The notes beneath the pieces are model-generated. The model was not told the DNA's origin and ran no database searches. It saw only the letters and a program-made list of their open reading frames with translations. The translations under genes and the position numbers were made by a program. From Taudactylus pleione (taxonomy: Eukaryota; Chordata; Amphibia; Anura; Myobatrachidae), in the NCBI GenBank assembly GCA_031769625.1, contig JAUIMM010001251.1, forward strand, positions 1 to 64,000: a stretch of 64,000 nt of DNA, in the 5' to 3' direction. Shown here piece by piece: positions 1 through 9,978 of the stretch. Position 1 is the first letter of the stretch. Every line of letters starts with the position of its first letter.

Positions 1-590
1 CTGGGAGGGAGGGTTAGGCCCTAAGGGGGAGGGTTAGGGGTTAGGAACCTGGGAGGGAGGGTTAGGGTTAGGCACTAAGGGGGAGGGTTAGGGTTAGACA
101 CTAAGGAGGGAGAGTTAGGGTTAGGAACCTGGCAGGGAGGGTTAGGCACCTGGGATGGAGGGTTAGGGTTAGGCACCTGGCAGGGAGGGTTAGGGTTAGG
201 CACCTTGGAGGGTTAGGGTTTTGCACCTGGGAGGGAGGGTTAGGGTTAGGCACCTGGAAGGGAGGGTTAGGCACCTGGAAGGGAGGGTTAGGGTTAGGCA
301 CCTGGAAGGGAGGGATAGGCACCTGGAGAGTTAGGGTTAGACACTAAGGGGGGAGAGTTAGGGTTAGGCACCTGGGAGGGAGGGTTAGGCACTAAGGGGG
401 AGGGTTAGGGGTTAGGCACCTGGGAGGGAGGGTTAGGGTTAGGCACTAAGGGGGAGGGTTAGGGTTAGACACTAAGGGGGGAGAGTTAGGGTTAGGCACT
501 AAGGGGGAGAGTTAGGGTTAGGCACCTGGGAAGGAGGGTTAGGGTTAGGCACTAAGGGGGAGGGTTAGGGTTAAACACTAAGGGGGGAAA
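1..590. repeat. TTAGGG-rich degenerate tandem array
   Basis: Repeats of about 25-45 bp carry GGTTAGGGTTAGGCAC followed by CTGGGAGGGA or TAAGGGGGAG. Most units have two consecutive TTAGGG words but there is no pure telomeric run, so it is not a chromosome end. The same core recurs as short segments within dispersed elements at about 30790-30990, 47910-47995, 58468-58510 and 60625-60790. I infer that this array is an expanded internal segment of such an element. The array is cut by the window edge. G-runs on the + strand could form quadruplexes. Confidence 0.9.
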
Positions 591-655
591 GTTTGGGAGA
601 GCTGTTTTGGGAGAGCTGTCCTTTGCGAAATCCTTAGTACATACCGCTGTAATTA

Positions 656-1770
656 ATAGGAGGACAGCAGCTGGCGCCATCTCTGGCCGTGGCATAAGAG
701 GGACAGCAGCTGGCACCATCTCTGGCCGTGGCATAGGACAGCAGCTTACGCCATCTCTGGCCGTGGCATAGGAGGACAGAAGCTGCCGCCATCTCTGGCT
801 GTGGCATAGGAGGGCATCAGATGTCGCCATCTCTGGCCGTGACATAGGAGGGCATCAGCTGTCGCCATCTCTGGCCGTGGCATAGGAGGACAGCAGATGG
901 CGCCATCTCTGGCCGTGGCATAGGAGGACAGCAGCTGCCGCCATCAATGGCCGTGGCATAGGAGGGCATCAGCTGTCACCATCTCTGGCCGTGGCATAGG
1001 AGGACAGCAGCTGGCTGCCATCTCTGGCCGTGGCATAGGACAGCAGCTGTCGCCATCTCTGGCTGTGGCATAGGACAGCAGCTGTCGCCATCTCTGGCCG
1101 TGGCATAGGAGGACAGCAGCTGTCGCCATCTCTGGCCGTGGCATAGGAGGACAGCAGCTGTCGCCATCTCTGGCCGTGGCATAGGAGGGCATCAGCTGTC
1201 GCCATCTCTGGCCATGGCATAGGAGGACAGCAGCTGGTGCCATCTCTGGCCATGGCATAGGAGGGCATCAGCTGTCGCCATCTCTGGCCGTGGCATAGGA
1301 GGGCATCAGCTGGCCCCATCTCTGGCCGTGGCATAGGAGGACAGCAGCTGGCGCCATCTCTGGCCGTGGCATAGGAGGACAGCAGCTGTCGCCATCTCTG
1401 GCCGTGGCATAGGAGGGCATCAGCTGTCGCCATCTCTGGCCGTGGCATGGGAAGGCATCAGCTGTCGCCATCTCTGGCCGTGGCATGGGAGGACAGCAGC
1501 TGTCGCCATCTCTGGCCGTGGCATGGGAGGACAGCAGCTGTCGCCATCTCTGGCTGTGCATAGGAGGACAGCAGCTGTCGCCATCTCTGGCCGTGGCATA
1601 GGAGGACAGCAGCTGTCGCCATCTCTGTCCGTGGCATAGGAGGACAGCAGCTGCTGCCATCTCTGGCCGTGGCATAGGAGAACAGCAGCTGGCGCCATCT
1701 CTGGCCGTGGCATAGGAGGACAGCAGCTGGCGCCATCTCTGGCAGTGGCATAGGAGGACAGCAGCTGGCG
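656..1770. repeat. 38-bp tandem array
   Basis: The unit is about 38 bp (core CATCTCTGGCCGTGGCATAG plus GAGGACAGCAGCTGTCGC), roughly 29 copies by length. Variants of 35 bp lack GGA, and some copies have GGGCATCAG for GGACAGCAG. Each unit contains an E-box-like CAGCTG. All open frames across it on both strands are repeat translations (CHGQRW, MPRPEM and similar) and I do not call a gene. Confidence 0.93.
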
Positions 1771-1925
1771 GTGTAGAGACTCGCCTTGATCATTGCGCTG
1801 TAACTCACCCATCCTTTGCAACATTGCTAAATATTTGGGGTTCATCTCACTTTGCACAACCTGTTCATAGACCTGCATAAGTATATAACCCTCCCCTCAT
1901 GATTACATCCATGTGTCAGACATCA
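1771..1925. other. Non-repeat flank of the 38-bp array
   Basis: On the minus strand 1878-1765 reads MQVYEQVVQSEMNPKYLAML and then QRMGELQRNDQGESLHR before running into repeat units. It has a protein-like amphipathic composition but no family I recognise. It could be a relic of a mobile-element ORF in which the array arose. Confidence 0.3.
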
Positions 1926-2420
1926 GGGCCTGATTCAGAGCCGGACGCTATTTGCGGACGGTAGTTCCAAAAAAGGGGCCGGCTATTTAACTTGAGCGCT
2001 CGCTCTTTGCGGTTTGTTGACGCTTCTGTGTCTGAGCGAGCGAACGAAAAATGCGCTCGCTATTTTGTAAAGACGCCCCTTTGCCGTTCGCATCACACGT
2101 CATCTCCGTGTGATGCGAAAAGCACATCGAAAGGCATCAGAACTGCTCGCAGTGCTTGTGTAGGATTTACTTCTCGCTTTTTCCGTTAGGCACACCTGCG
2201 TTCGGATCTCCACTCCCCCGTTTTCAAGCACCTTCCCCTGTTACCACCCACAAACGGTACATTCTGTCAATCACATTAGCAGCCCCTCGCTGTTTTGCGA
2301 GCGCACGATTTCCAACCGCAATGACTGGTTTGCACATTGCGACCCATACGCATGCGCAGTTGTGCGAACATCGCTCAGAGCGAACGAGCGGCCGCTTACA
2401 AGCGGCTCTGAATCAGGCGC
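1926..2420. mobile_element. MITE with 3-bp TSD (PIF/Harbinger-like), family A copy 1
   Basis: The ends are GGGCCTGATTCAGAGCC and GGCTCTGAATCAGGCGC, an imperfect terminal inverted repeat, flanked by TCA at 1923-1925 and 2421-2423. The interior matches the element at 30012-30588 in the same orientation: both have GCGAGCG-type ends and the shared block TTTTCAAGCACCTTCCCCTG. No transposase coding is present. Assignment to PIF/Harbinger rests only on the 3-bp TSD and TIR style. Confidence 0.75.
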
Positions 2421-2849
2421 TCAGTACGCAGTCATTATGTTGGCATTCCGAATGTTGACATTTTGTATCACACCTTTTACCTGTGTTGTATGAATACTAT
2501 TAGTAGAATGGTGAATGCATTACATAAGGTGCAGTCTGGCTGTGATATAGATGGGATTAGAGAGGAATAAAGCCGTCTTTGTAATGACATATAAAAATCA
2601 TACGTCTCACATAAATGAGCAGGAGACTGGGCTGAGCTGGGTGTGAGCGTCTGCAGTCACATCCAATTACTGTTCTGTTTGTTTGGCCGATTTCTCGTAG
2701 CTAGCAGAGAGTTTCCCTGCAGAACATGGGATCAGGGCGTCTGATTGCACCGCCCAGGCCCTCCGAGGCTTTCAGGTTTGACGCTGTTATGTTGTTACTT
2801 TAGTCCCTGAGCAACAAGACTGCTGAGATCCATTCACATTGTGATAACA
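2421..2849. other. Intronic or upstream sequence, nothing recognised
   Basis: AT-rich single-copy-looking sequence between a MITE and the 35-bp array. I see no exon, RNA gene or repeat structure. KCNK10 exon 1 was sought upstream of 7255 and not found. Confidence 0.5.
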
Positions 2850-4128
2850 TTACTACCACCTCCTGCATGTCACACTCACACCGGTCATCTCTACCTCCTG
2901 CATGTCACACTCACACCGGTCACCTCTACCTTCTGCATGTCACACTCACACCGGTCACCTCTACCTCCTGCATGTCACACTCACACCGGTCACCTCTACC
3001 TCCTGCATGTCACACTCACACCGGTCACCTCTACCTCCTGCATGTCACACTCACACCGGTCACCTCTACCTCCTGCATGTCACACTCACACCGGTCACCT
3101 CTACCTCCTGCATGTCACACTCACACCGGTCACCTCTACCTCCTGCATGTCACACTCACACCGGTCACCTCTACCTCCTGCATGTCACACTCACACCGGT
3201 CACCTCTACCTCCTGCATGTCACACTCACACCGGTCACCTCTACCTCCTGCATGTCACACTCACACCGGTCACCTCTACCTCCTGCATGTCACACTCACA
3301 CTGGTCACCTCTACCTCCTGCATGTCACACCGGTCACCTCTACCTCCTGCATGTCACACTCACACCGGTCACCTCTACCTCCTGCATGTCACACTCACAC
3401 CGGTCACCTCTACCTCCTGCATGTCACACCGGTCACCTCTACCTCCTGCATGTCACACTCACACCGGTCACCTCTACCTCCTGCAATGTCACACTCACAC
3501 CGGTCACCTCTACCTCCTGCAATGTCACACTCACACCGGTCACCTCTACCTCCTGCATGTCACACTCACACCGGTCACCTCTACCTCCTGCATGTCACAC
3601 CGGTCACCTCTACCTCCTGCATGTCACACTCACACCGGTCACCTCTACCTCCTGCATGTCACACCGGTCACCTCTACCTCCTGCATGTCACACTCACACC
3701 GGTCACCTCTACCTCCTGCATGTCACACTCACACCGGTCACCTCTACCTCCTGCATGTCACACTCACACCGGTCACCTCTACCTCCTGCATGTCACACTC
3801 ACACCGGTCACCTCTACCTCCTGCATGTCTCACTCACACCGGTCACCTCTACCTCCTGCATGTCACACTCACACCGGTCACCTCTACCTCCTGCATGTCA
3901 CACTCACACCGGTCACCTCTACCTCCTGCATGTCACACTCACACCGGTCACCTCTACCTCCTGCATGTCACACTCACACCGGTCACCTCTACCTCCTGCA
4001 TGTCACACTCACACCGGTCACCTCTACCTCCTGCATGTCACACTCACACCGGTCACCTCTACCTCCTGCATGTCACACTCACACCGGTCACCTCTACCTC
4101 CTGCATGTCACACTCACACCGGTCACCT
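2850..4128. repeat. 35-bp tandem array
   Basis: The unit is CACACTCACACCGGTCACCT plus CTACCTCCTGCATGT, 35 bp, about 36 near-identical copies. Shorter 29-bp units lack one hexamer, and two units have CTGCAATGT. Because 35 is not a multiple of three, the same unit is read in all three frames and gives three overlapping long ORFs on the + strand. These are artefacts of homogeneous, stop-free repeats. Confidence 0.95.
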
Positions 4129-4275
4129 TGCCCGCTGTCCCCATACACTAGTATCACAGATATCTCCTGCTTACCTTCCTCTCCCGGAATGGCCGCTGTC
4201 CCCATACACTAGTATCACAGATATCTCCTGCTTACCTTTCTCTCCCGGAATGGCCGCTGTCCCCATACACTAGCA
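4129..4275. repeat. 61-bp direct repeat, about 2.4 copies
   Basis: CCGCTGTCCCCATACACTAG starts at 4132, 4193 and 4254. The first two copies continue with TATCACAGATATCTCCTGCT and end CTCTCCCGGAATGG. This follows directly on the 35-bp array. Confidence 0.85.
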
Positions 4276-4429
4276 AGTAAGGGAGATTGTGAAAGCAGCA
4301 CCTATGAGCGTGCTGTAAAGTGAGGGGTGTGTCATATAATACTGACTTACATCTAAATGTAAATGAGCCTCAAAGCAGTTAGTAGGATCTTTTTGTTGAT
4401 GAAAACACACTGATACTTTTCAGAAAATA

Positions 4430-4650
4430 CATGTAGCCATAGGGATCATTGTGCCTTATACCAATGCAGGGAAATGATACTAATACATGTAACCATAGGA
4501 TCATTGTGCCTTATACCCAATACAGTGAAATTATACTAATGCATGTAGCCATAGGGATCATTGTGTCTTATACCCAATGCAGGGAAATGATACTAATACA
4601 TGTAGCCATAGGGATCATTGTGCCTTATACCCAATGCAGGGAAATGATAC
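4430..4650. repeat. 57-58 bp tandem repeat, about 3.8 copies
   Basis: The unit runs from CATGTAGCCATAGGGATCAT through TGTGCCTTATACCCAATGCA to GGGAAATGATACTAATA. Copies differ by a few substitutions (AACCATAGG, CAGTGAAATT). It lies inside the larger dispersed repeat 4276-5440. Confidence 0.88.
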
Positions 4651-4736
4651 ATCAGACATTTATACCAATCTCTGATTTGGCCCAATGTCCTCCCACATAA
4701 AATCCCCATGACAACACTGATCACCAGGGAGACAGA

Positions 4737-5392
4737 TGTCAGGGAGTCGGGGAGATTGCTGTTATGTCAGGGAGACAGGGAAATTGCTGCTATGTCAGGG
4801 AGACGGGGAGATTGCTGCTATGTCTGGGAGACGGGGAGATTGCTGCTATGTCTGGGAGACGGGGAGATTGCTGCTATGTCTGGGAGACGGGGAGATTGCT
4901 GCTATGTCTGGGAGACGGGGAGATTGCTGCTATGTCTGGGAGACGGGGAGATTGCTGCTATGTCAGGGAGACGGGGAGATTGCTGCTATGTCAGGGAGAC
5001 GGGGAGATTGCTGCTATGTCAGGGAGACGAGGAGATTTCTGCTATGTCAGGGAGTCGGGGAGATTGCTGCTATGTCAGGGAGACGGGGAGATTTCTGCTA
5101 TGTCAGGGAGACGGGGAGATTTCTGCTATGTCAGGGAGACGGGGAGATTGCTGCTATGTCAGGGAGACGGGGAGATTTCTGCTATGCCAGGGAGTCGGGG
5201 AGATTTCTGCTATGTCAGGGAGACGGGGAGATTTCTGCTATGTCAGGGAGACGGGGAGATTGCTGCTATGTCAGGGAGACGGGGAGATTGCTGCTATGTC
5301 AGGGAGACGGGGAGATTGCTGCTATGTCAGGGAGACGGGGAGATTTCTGCTATGTCAGGGAGACGGGGAGATTGCTGCTATGTCAGGGAGTC
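4737..5392. repeat. 28-bp tandem array
   Basis: The unit is TCAGGGAGACGGGGAGATTG plus CTGCTATG, about 23 copies. There are patterned variants: TCTGGGAG in copies 3-8, GATTTCTG in several later copies, and GAGTC for GAGAC. It derives from the two-copy segment still visible at about 57330-57395. The open frames through it (CCYVRETG, EIAAMSGRR) are repeat translations. Confidence 0.94.
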
Positions 5393-5440
5393 TCCCTGAC
5401 AATGAGGGAGAGTTGGCAAGTATGTGGCAATCTGACGGAT

Positions 5441-6430
5441 TCATCTCAGTGACAAGCAGCGAGGCTGTCTCCGGGTGATGCCGCTACAGTTCTGTCATAT
5501 ACCACATATATCTTTTCTGGTGCAATCTGTGACCTCAGAGATGCCGACATTCTGGCTGCCCCTTCCGTGAGGGGGTAGCCAGATTGGCAAAATCGTGAAG
5601 CGTGCCTAGCTGTTGTGGGCGGAACAGGGGCCGTGGCCATGCGGTTGCATCATTTTGGCCCCGCCCCCGCTATGATAATCCTGATAATCCCGGCATTGTG
5701 AAGCAGGGGACGGGGCCAAAATGATGCGATTCTGCATGAATTGCATCACATTCATACATTCTTATACCCAATGCCGGGGATTCTCACTCATCGTGGTAGC
5801 AGGAGGGGACTGCAGCGTGCGGGAAGCTCCTGACCAAATCGGGAGGGTAGGCAAGCATGTGTGACCTGATCAGAGATCTCGTATCTCCACAGTTATTTAG
5901 AAGCTTAGCTCGCTAGCTCTGTTGATCAGGAGTCTCATTTTTACTGCACAGATGTTGGCACATTATAAATGAATAATAATAAAACAATTAGCAGAAAGCT
6001 TATTGCTCAGGGTATGCATCTCCTGTTTTAGCGGGGAGGAACATGAATAAGATGAGCACAATTTACAGGAATGTTTTCTAAATGTCACTAATAAGTTATT
6101 GGTAGAGATTATAGTGCATATAAAGTTCTGTATTTCTATCTGTACAGTTTGTGGTGCCAGTAAGTGACTGCAGAATAATATACGCTGTATTTACCTAACA
6201 AGGGGTTACTGGAAAAGAGAGGTGATCTGTAGTGTTATTACTAACCCATTAACTATTAATAATAGAATTATAAAACAGGCGTCATTCTGTAGAGGTGTAA
6301 CTGTGAGATTATAAATATTACACTTCTTGTGATTTTCGAAAGAAAAGAAAATACGGAGGATGCCTGCACATTTTGTTCCCCATATTTTTTTGAACCAGGG
6401 CCGGCCCAAAGAGCCTGGGGCTGCTTATGC
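5441..6430. other. Sequence with one perfect 17-bp inverted repeat
   Basis: Arms GCATCATTTTGGCCCCG (5647-5663) and its complement (5711-5727) are separated by 47 bp, probably part of an unclassified palindromic MITE. The rest, including 5830-6400, is AT-rich with no feature I recognise. Confidence 0.5.
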
Positions 6431-6500
6431 TTTTTTTTTGGGGGGGGGGGGGGGGGGGGGGAAGCCCACGCTGTTTTTTTTTTTTTTTTTTTTTTTTTTT
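6431..6500. repeat. Homopolymer cluster T9-G22-...-T27
   Basis: Nine T, then 22 G (6440-6461), a 12-base spacer, then 27 T (6474-6500). It follows CAGGGCCGGCCC, a start typical of hAT-type MITEs, so it may be the degraded interior of one. The run lengths are the least reliable bases in the window if this comes from an assembly. Confidence 0.85.
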
Positions 6501-7254
6501 ATAGTTTTACACATCTGTTTTATACACAATACACACATGCAGCCTGCACGGATCTCACTGATGTGTGCAGGCTGCATGTTTGGGTGTGTTTGGTTGCAGC
6601 CAGACACAGGGACCACTGGCAGAAAACACGATCACATAACAACATCCAAAAACACGATTTAGCAAAACACAATTCTTGGTAAACTTGCGAGTTTGGGCTG
6701 GACAAGCATGGGCATGTTTGTGTGAACAGGTCGTGTTTAATCTCGCCCAAACATGAATAATTTTTAAAGATATCCAGTTGATTTATTTTGCACCTCAGTC
6801 TGGTGGATTATACACTCTGTGCACAAGCCTGGATTTTAAAACCTGGACTGTGAGGGCGCCTTGAGGACCGAGTTTGAGAACGACTGGAGAACACATTGTC
6901 TGGCTGCCAGACACAGGTGCATGTACACAGTCTCACACTTCTCACCATGGCAGGGGGTTTAGGAGGAGGTTTGATGATGCCATAGTGAAAACAGAGCTCA
7001 GAGAGGCATATCAGTGACTCGCTGCTCACACCATGTGCCACGTGACTTTGATTGCCATGTAGGTCACATGGCACTGGAAAATATACAGAAATATCAGTCA
7101 TTACTAGTATTCGGCAGAACCATACCAAGGTACCTATACTTCTAGATTTATCTGTACATCTGTAATGAAATTGTAATCAAACTTTATAAATGATCTTGCA
7201 ACAGCCTAACTTGCGTCTCCAGAGGTTTAATTCATCGTTTTTATATCCTTCTAG
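6501..7254 (+). other. 3' end of KCNK10 intron 1, with hAT-like fragment
   Basis: At about 6826-6887 AAACCTGGACTGTGAGGG and CCTTGAGGACCGAGTTTGAG match the right half of the element family ending at 41397 and 58183. The sequence at 7030-7075 (CACCATGTGCCACGTGACTT) is a diverged copy of 31388-31430. The last 25 bp before exon 2 are T-rich and end CTTCTAG, a normal 3' splice site. Confidence 0.6.
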
Positions 7255-7613
7255 TGGCAGTGCCCTCAACGGTACCATCACCAGCCTCCCTGCCTGTGCC
7301 CCCATCTGATCCAAAGCCGAATGGGCACCACCCCACTCCCACCTCAACCCCTAGGTTGTCTGTGTGCTCCCGGACGACTGTGGTCTCTACTATGGACAAC
7401 ACTTCCCGAGGCCTGCACTCTGTGATGAAGTGGAAGACTGTCCTGGCCATCTTCGTGGTGGTGGTGGTTTATCTGGTCAGCGGTGGACTTGTCTTCCGGG
7501 CACTTGAGCAGCCATTTGAAAGCAGCCAAAAAAGCACGATAGCCCTGGAGAAGGCGGATTTCCTGCAGACACATTCGTGTGTCACTCAGCAGGAGCTGGA
7601 CGCTCTGATTAAG
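7255..7613 (+). CDS. KCNK10: KCNK10 (TREK-2) exon 2: N-terminal region, M1 and start of the cap
   Basis: This exon encodes the cytosolic N-terminal region, first membrane helix and first part of the extracellular cap of a TREK-type two-pore-domain K+ channel, a mechano-, lipid- and pH-sensitive background channel of the plasma membrane. The acceptor is a T-rich tract ending CTAG at 7251-7254 and the donor is GTGAGG at 7614. It enters in phase 1 (TG completes a Val codon), giving VAVPSTVP, as in TREK-2 where exon 1 adds about 12 residues. Helix M1 follows VMKWKT and reads [20 protein letters not shown], followed by EQPFESSQ. The cap cysteine lies in [10 protein letters not shown]. The wording favours KCNK10 over KCNK2. 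In-frame ATGs at 7392 and 7425 match positions reported as alternative TREK-2 starts. The open frame past 7613 to 7793 is intron read-through. Confidence 0.93.
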
Positions 7614-7817
7614 GTGAGGATCCTGCAAATCTCCTTTGTCTTTGTAATAGAAAGTTCCCTCCGGCCATTTTCACCTTTTACAGCCTTTGCCACCTGTGGC
7701 TGGCGCTCGCCCATCTCCCAGCTTGAAACCCCAAAACCTCTAGACGACGGGGGGAGAAAGGATTGGGTGATGCTAAACCCAGCCTGTTATTAATCTCTGA
7801 GGGCTCTATGAGAGGAC

Positions 7818-7912
7818 CCTTATGGGGAAAATGTACTAAGCTCTGGAGAGTAATAAAGTGGAGAGATAAACTACCAACCAATCAGCTCCTAACTGTCATA
7901 TTGCAGGCTGTG
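7818..7912. mobile_element. Left half of a palindromic MITE (family B), interrupted
   Basis: ATGTACTAAGCTCTGGAGAG and ACCAACCAATCAGCTCCTAA followed by CTGTCAT form the left arm of a family whose full copies are at 23015-23172, 40878-41054, 44547-44692 and 45830-45987. The arm stops at GGCTGTG, where TIR-like GGGCCTGATTCAGAGCC (family A end) begins at 7914. The right arm is not found nearby. Confidence 0.65.
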
Positions 7913-9640
7913 GGCCTGATTCAGAGCCATCCTGTCTTATTCACGTCTCATAACTCCCTCTCAGTACAGCACTGTCATGGCATCGCTGAGTAGTAAGTAA
8001 TGGGCGTGATATCTTTGGGTGAGGGTATTTTATGAGATAATTTTTTAAGGGGGGAACCATGGTCCAGAAAAGGGGTAAAATTAAAGGACAGAAAGTGGGC
8101 AAAACGGTATCCTGAAACCTACCTGCCATGTGCTTTCCACTATCCGTGGCACAGTCGTATATACAGGATCGTTTTCCTTCACTGTGTTTGACAGCCGCAA
8201 ACCACAGATAATCCCAAGAGCTGTGCGGATGTCAATATGACTCATTAATAGTAACCTAATAACATAAACTTGCTTTCAGACACTGGCCGAGCCCTCACCC
8301 AATATTATATATCATTCGCCATCTGCTCATTTACCGCTGATGCTGATTTTCTTGCACATGTCCTGAGACGATACTCTCTACCCTCGCTCTGTCTGCATAT
8401 AACTGGTTGTTCCGTTACTGCTGGCAAATACGCCGAGCTTACCTAGATGCCAGGGAGACAATCTGTACCGCATACAACGTATAGAGCACAACGTCCTGAT
8501 TCTTAGTCGGACGCTATTTTGATATTTATGCAAGCGGCCGAAGTTTGTACATTTGGCTGAGTCGCACCGCGCATGCGTCACGATTTTGTACATATGTGGA
8601 GGCAGTGCCAGACATGTGAGGGGCGATCCTGGACGGTGACTTGGAGGTAACGAGGGCGGCTAAGAAGGCGCATAAAGATGTTGCGTCTTATGGGAGTTTT
8701 GCAGCCGTGTCGCTGTGTACGCAGACGCTCAACCGCTCACATGGGAGGTTGTAATTACGCGGAGAGTCTGAATCCACCCTAGGGCTGGCGCAAGCTTTGA
8801 TGGTGGCGACTAAGGAAGCGCCAAACGGTATTTCAGTGTCTATGGGCGCTGGCAGTGGGCGCCCCAGTCCTTGCACATTGGGGCGCACAGATGACGCATA
8901 GTCCGTACCTTAGTGTCACCATCATAAACCAGGCGCAAGCCGGCAGCAAATACACCATTACTTGTAGTACGCAGATAACGCCATTCTCATAGGCAAAGCG
9001 CTGTCAGAATTAATGACAATCACAGAAGTAGACAGACATGTCGCAGTAGTTTATCAGAGGCTAAGGGCCCTATTTACTACAATCCGCATTCAAAATACGG
9101 TTGTAGTGTGATGGTTCCGATCTTTTTAGGAAATATCACAGGTTTATCAAAAATCCCCTGCAGGGACGGGAGCTCATTCAGAGCTGCTCGCAAGCGTTGT
9201 GCGCTCGCAAGCGGCTCGATGATTGCGCACAGCGCATGCACCGGGTCTGGCGGGCGCGAGCCCCGCTGAGCGTCTGAAGTTCATGTCAGTAGTGGTCTTC
9301 CTGCTCTATTAGTGCTTTGTCCCTGCGAATCTCATCCGTACACTTCTCCCTGTATTTTTCGCAAATAATATAGGGAGAATGTATCTGCGCATGCTCCTCT
9401 GCCGGCTACTGCAAACACCCCCTTGCGACCATCCCTGTCCCCCTCCCTGCGGCCTCTGCTACATGTGTACGGGTGGTCTGCAGATATATCTGCCATCGGC
9501 TGTGCAGCAGAGCTGACACGATATGCCTGTGATTGATGTTGCTCACAGACATATCGCTGATACACACGGCCGATGGGCACCAGATATATTGGCTGATCAA
9601 TTGATTGGCCAATATATCTGTCAGTGTGTACCAAGCTTTA
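7913..9640. other. Mixture of degraded repeat fragments
   Basis: Fragments with family-A-like ends occur at 7914 and 9170-9285 (CTCATTCAGAGCTGCTCGCA) and a CCTGATTCTTAGTCGGACGC piece at about 8488. At 9581-9622 CAGATATATTGGC pairs with GCCAATATATCTG. No element can be bounded and no gene is seen. Confidence 0.5.
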
Positions 9641-9816
9641 GGGGCCGATTTATCAACGAGTTTTATCATATTCAACGAGTGATGAAACTCGTTAGGTATG
9701 ATAAATGGCTCTCCAGCCTACATTCAGGCGCAATTATCTTATATTGCAATGCGATCATGGGCACTAATATTGCTCCCAAATCGCACAGAGTATGTGACTA
9801 TTGATAAATGGGCCCC
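9641..9816. mobile_element. MITE with TTA target duplication
   Basis: The ends GGGGCCGATTTATCAA and TTGATAAATGGGCCCC form a TIR with one mismatch, flanked by TTA at 9638-9640 and 9817-9819. The same terminal style and a 3-bp TSD (ATA) occur at 54292-54735. PIF/Harbinger-like by TSD size only. Confidence 0.8.
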
Positions 9817-9822
9817 TTAGAG

Positions 9823-9978
9823 CAGGAGTGGCCAAAAGCGCCCTATGGCTGATGCTAAACTACACATCCCAGCATGCCCTGCAACAATATAATCATGGCC
9901 AAATAGCAAAACTGTGGCAGGGCATGCTGGGATGTGTAGTTCTGCAGCAGCTGGAGGGCAGCTTATTGCCCATCCCTG
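9823..9978. mobile_element. hAT-like MITE, 156 bp, perfect 8-bp TSD
   Basis: The element starts CAGGAGTGGCC and ends CCATCCCTG, flanked by CCTTAGAG at 9815-9822 and 9979-9986. The internal arms ACACATCCCAGCATGCCCTG and CAGGGCATGCTGGGATGTGT are an inverted repeat. Short CAGG/CCTG ends and 8-bp TSDs are hAT hallmarks. It inserted across the right end of the MITE at 9641-9816. Confidence 0.85.

Larger units (their letters stand above)
4276..5440 (+). mobile_element. Dispersed repeat with two internally expanded segments
   Basis: This stretch aligns in order with 57025-57420: GGGAGATTGTGAAAG near the left, then CAGAAAATACATGTAGCCAT, then ATAGGGATCATTGTGCCTTA, then CAGGGAGACGGGGAGATT, and at the right AATGAGGGAGAGTTGGCAAG. 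In the 57-kb copy each internal segment occurs once or twice. Here the middle segment is a 57-58 bp array (about 4430-4650) and the CAGGGAGA segment a 28-bp array (4737-5392). The element is unclassified and its exact ends are not resolved. Confidence 0.75.

Noticed and set aside
1..590. Chromosome-end telomere
   Set aside because: TTAGGG words are embedded in longer degenerate units and a gene's introns continue downstream; similar segments occur inside transposons.
552..1878. Several minus-strand frames rich in CHGQRW and MPRPEM
   Set aside because: Translations of the 38-bp array. Only the short non-repeat start near 1878 is noted separately.
2841..4273. Three overlapping 436-468 codon frames on the + strand
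   Set aside because: The 35-bp unit cycles through all three frames without stops; the same peptide appears in each.
4708..5478. Overlapping 211-256 codon frames
   Set aside because: Translations of the 28-bp array, present in all frames.
7614..7793. Extension of the exon 2 reading frame
   Set aside because: It runs through a good donor (GTGAGG) where the TREK alignment stops and resumes at 29793.
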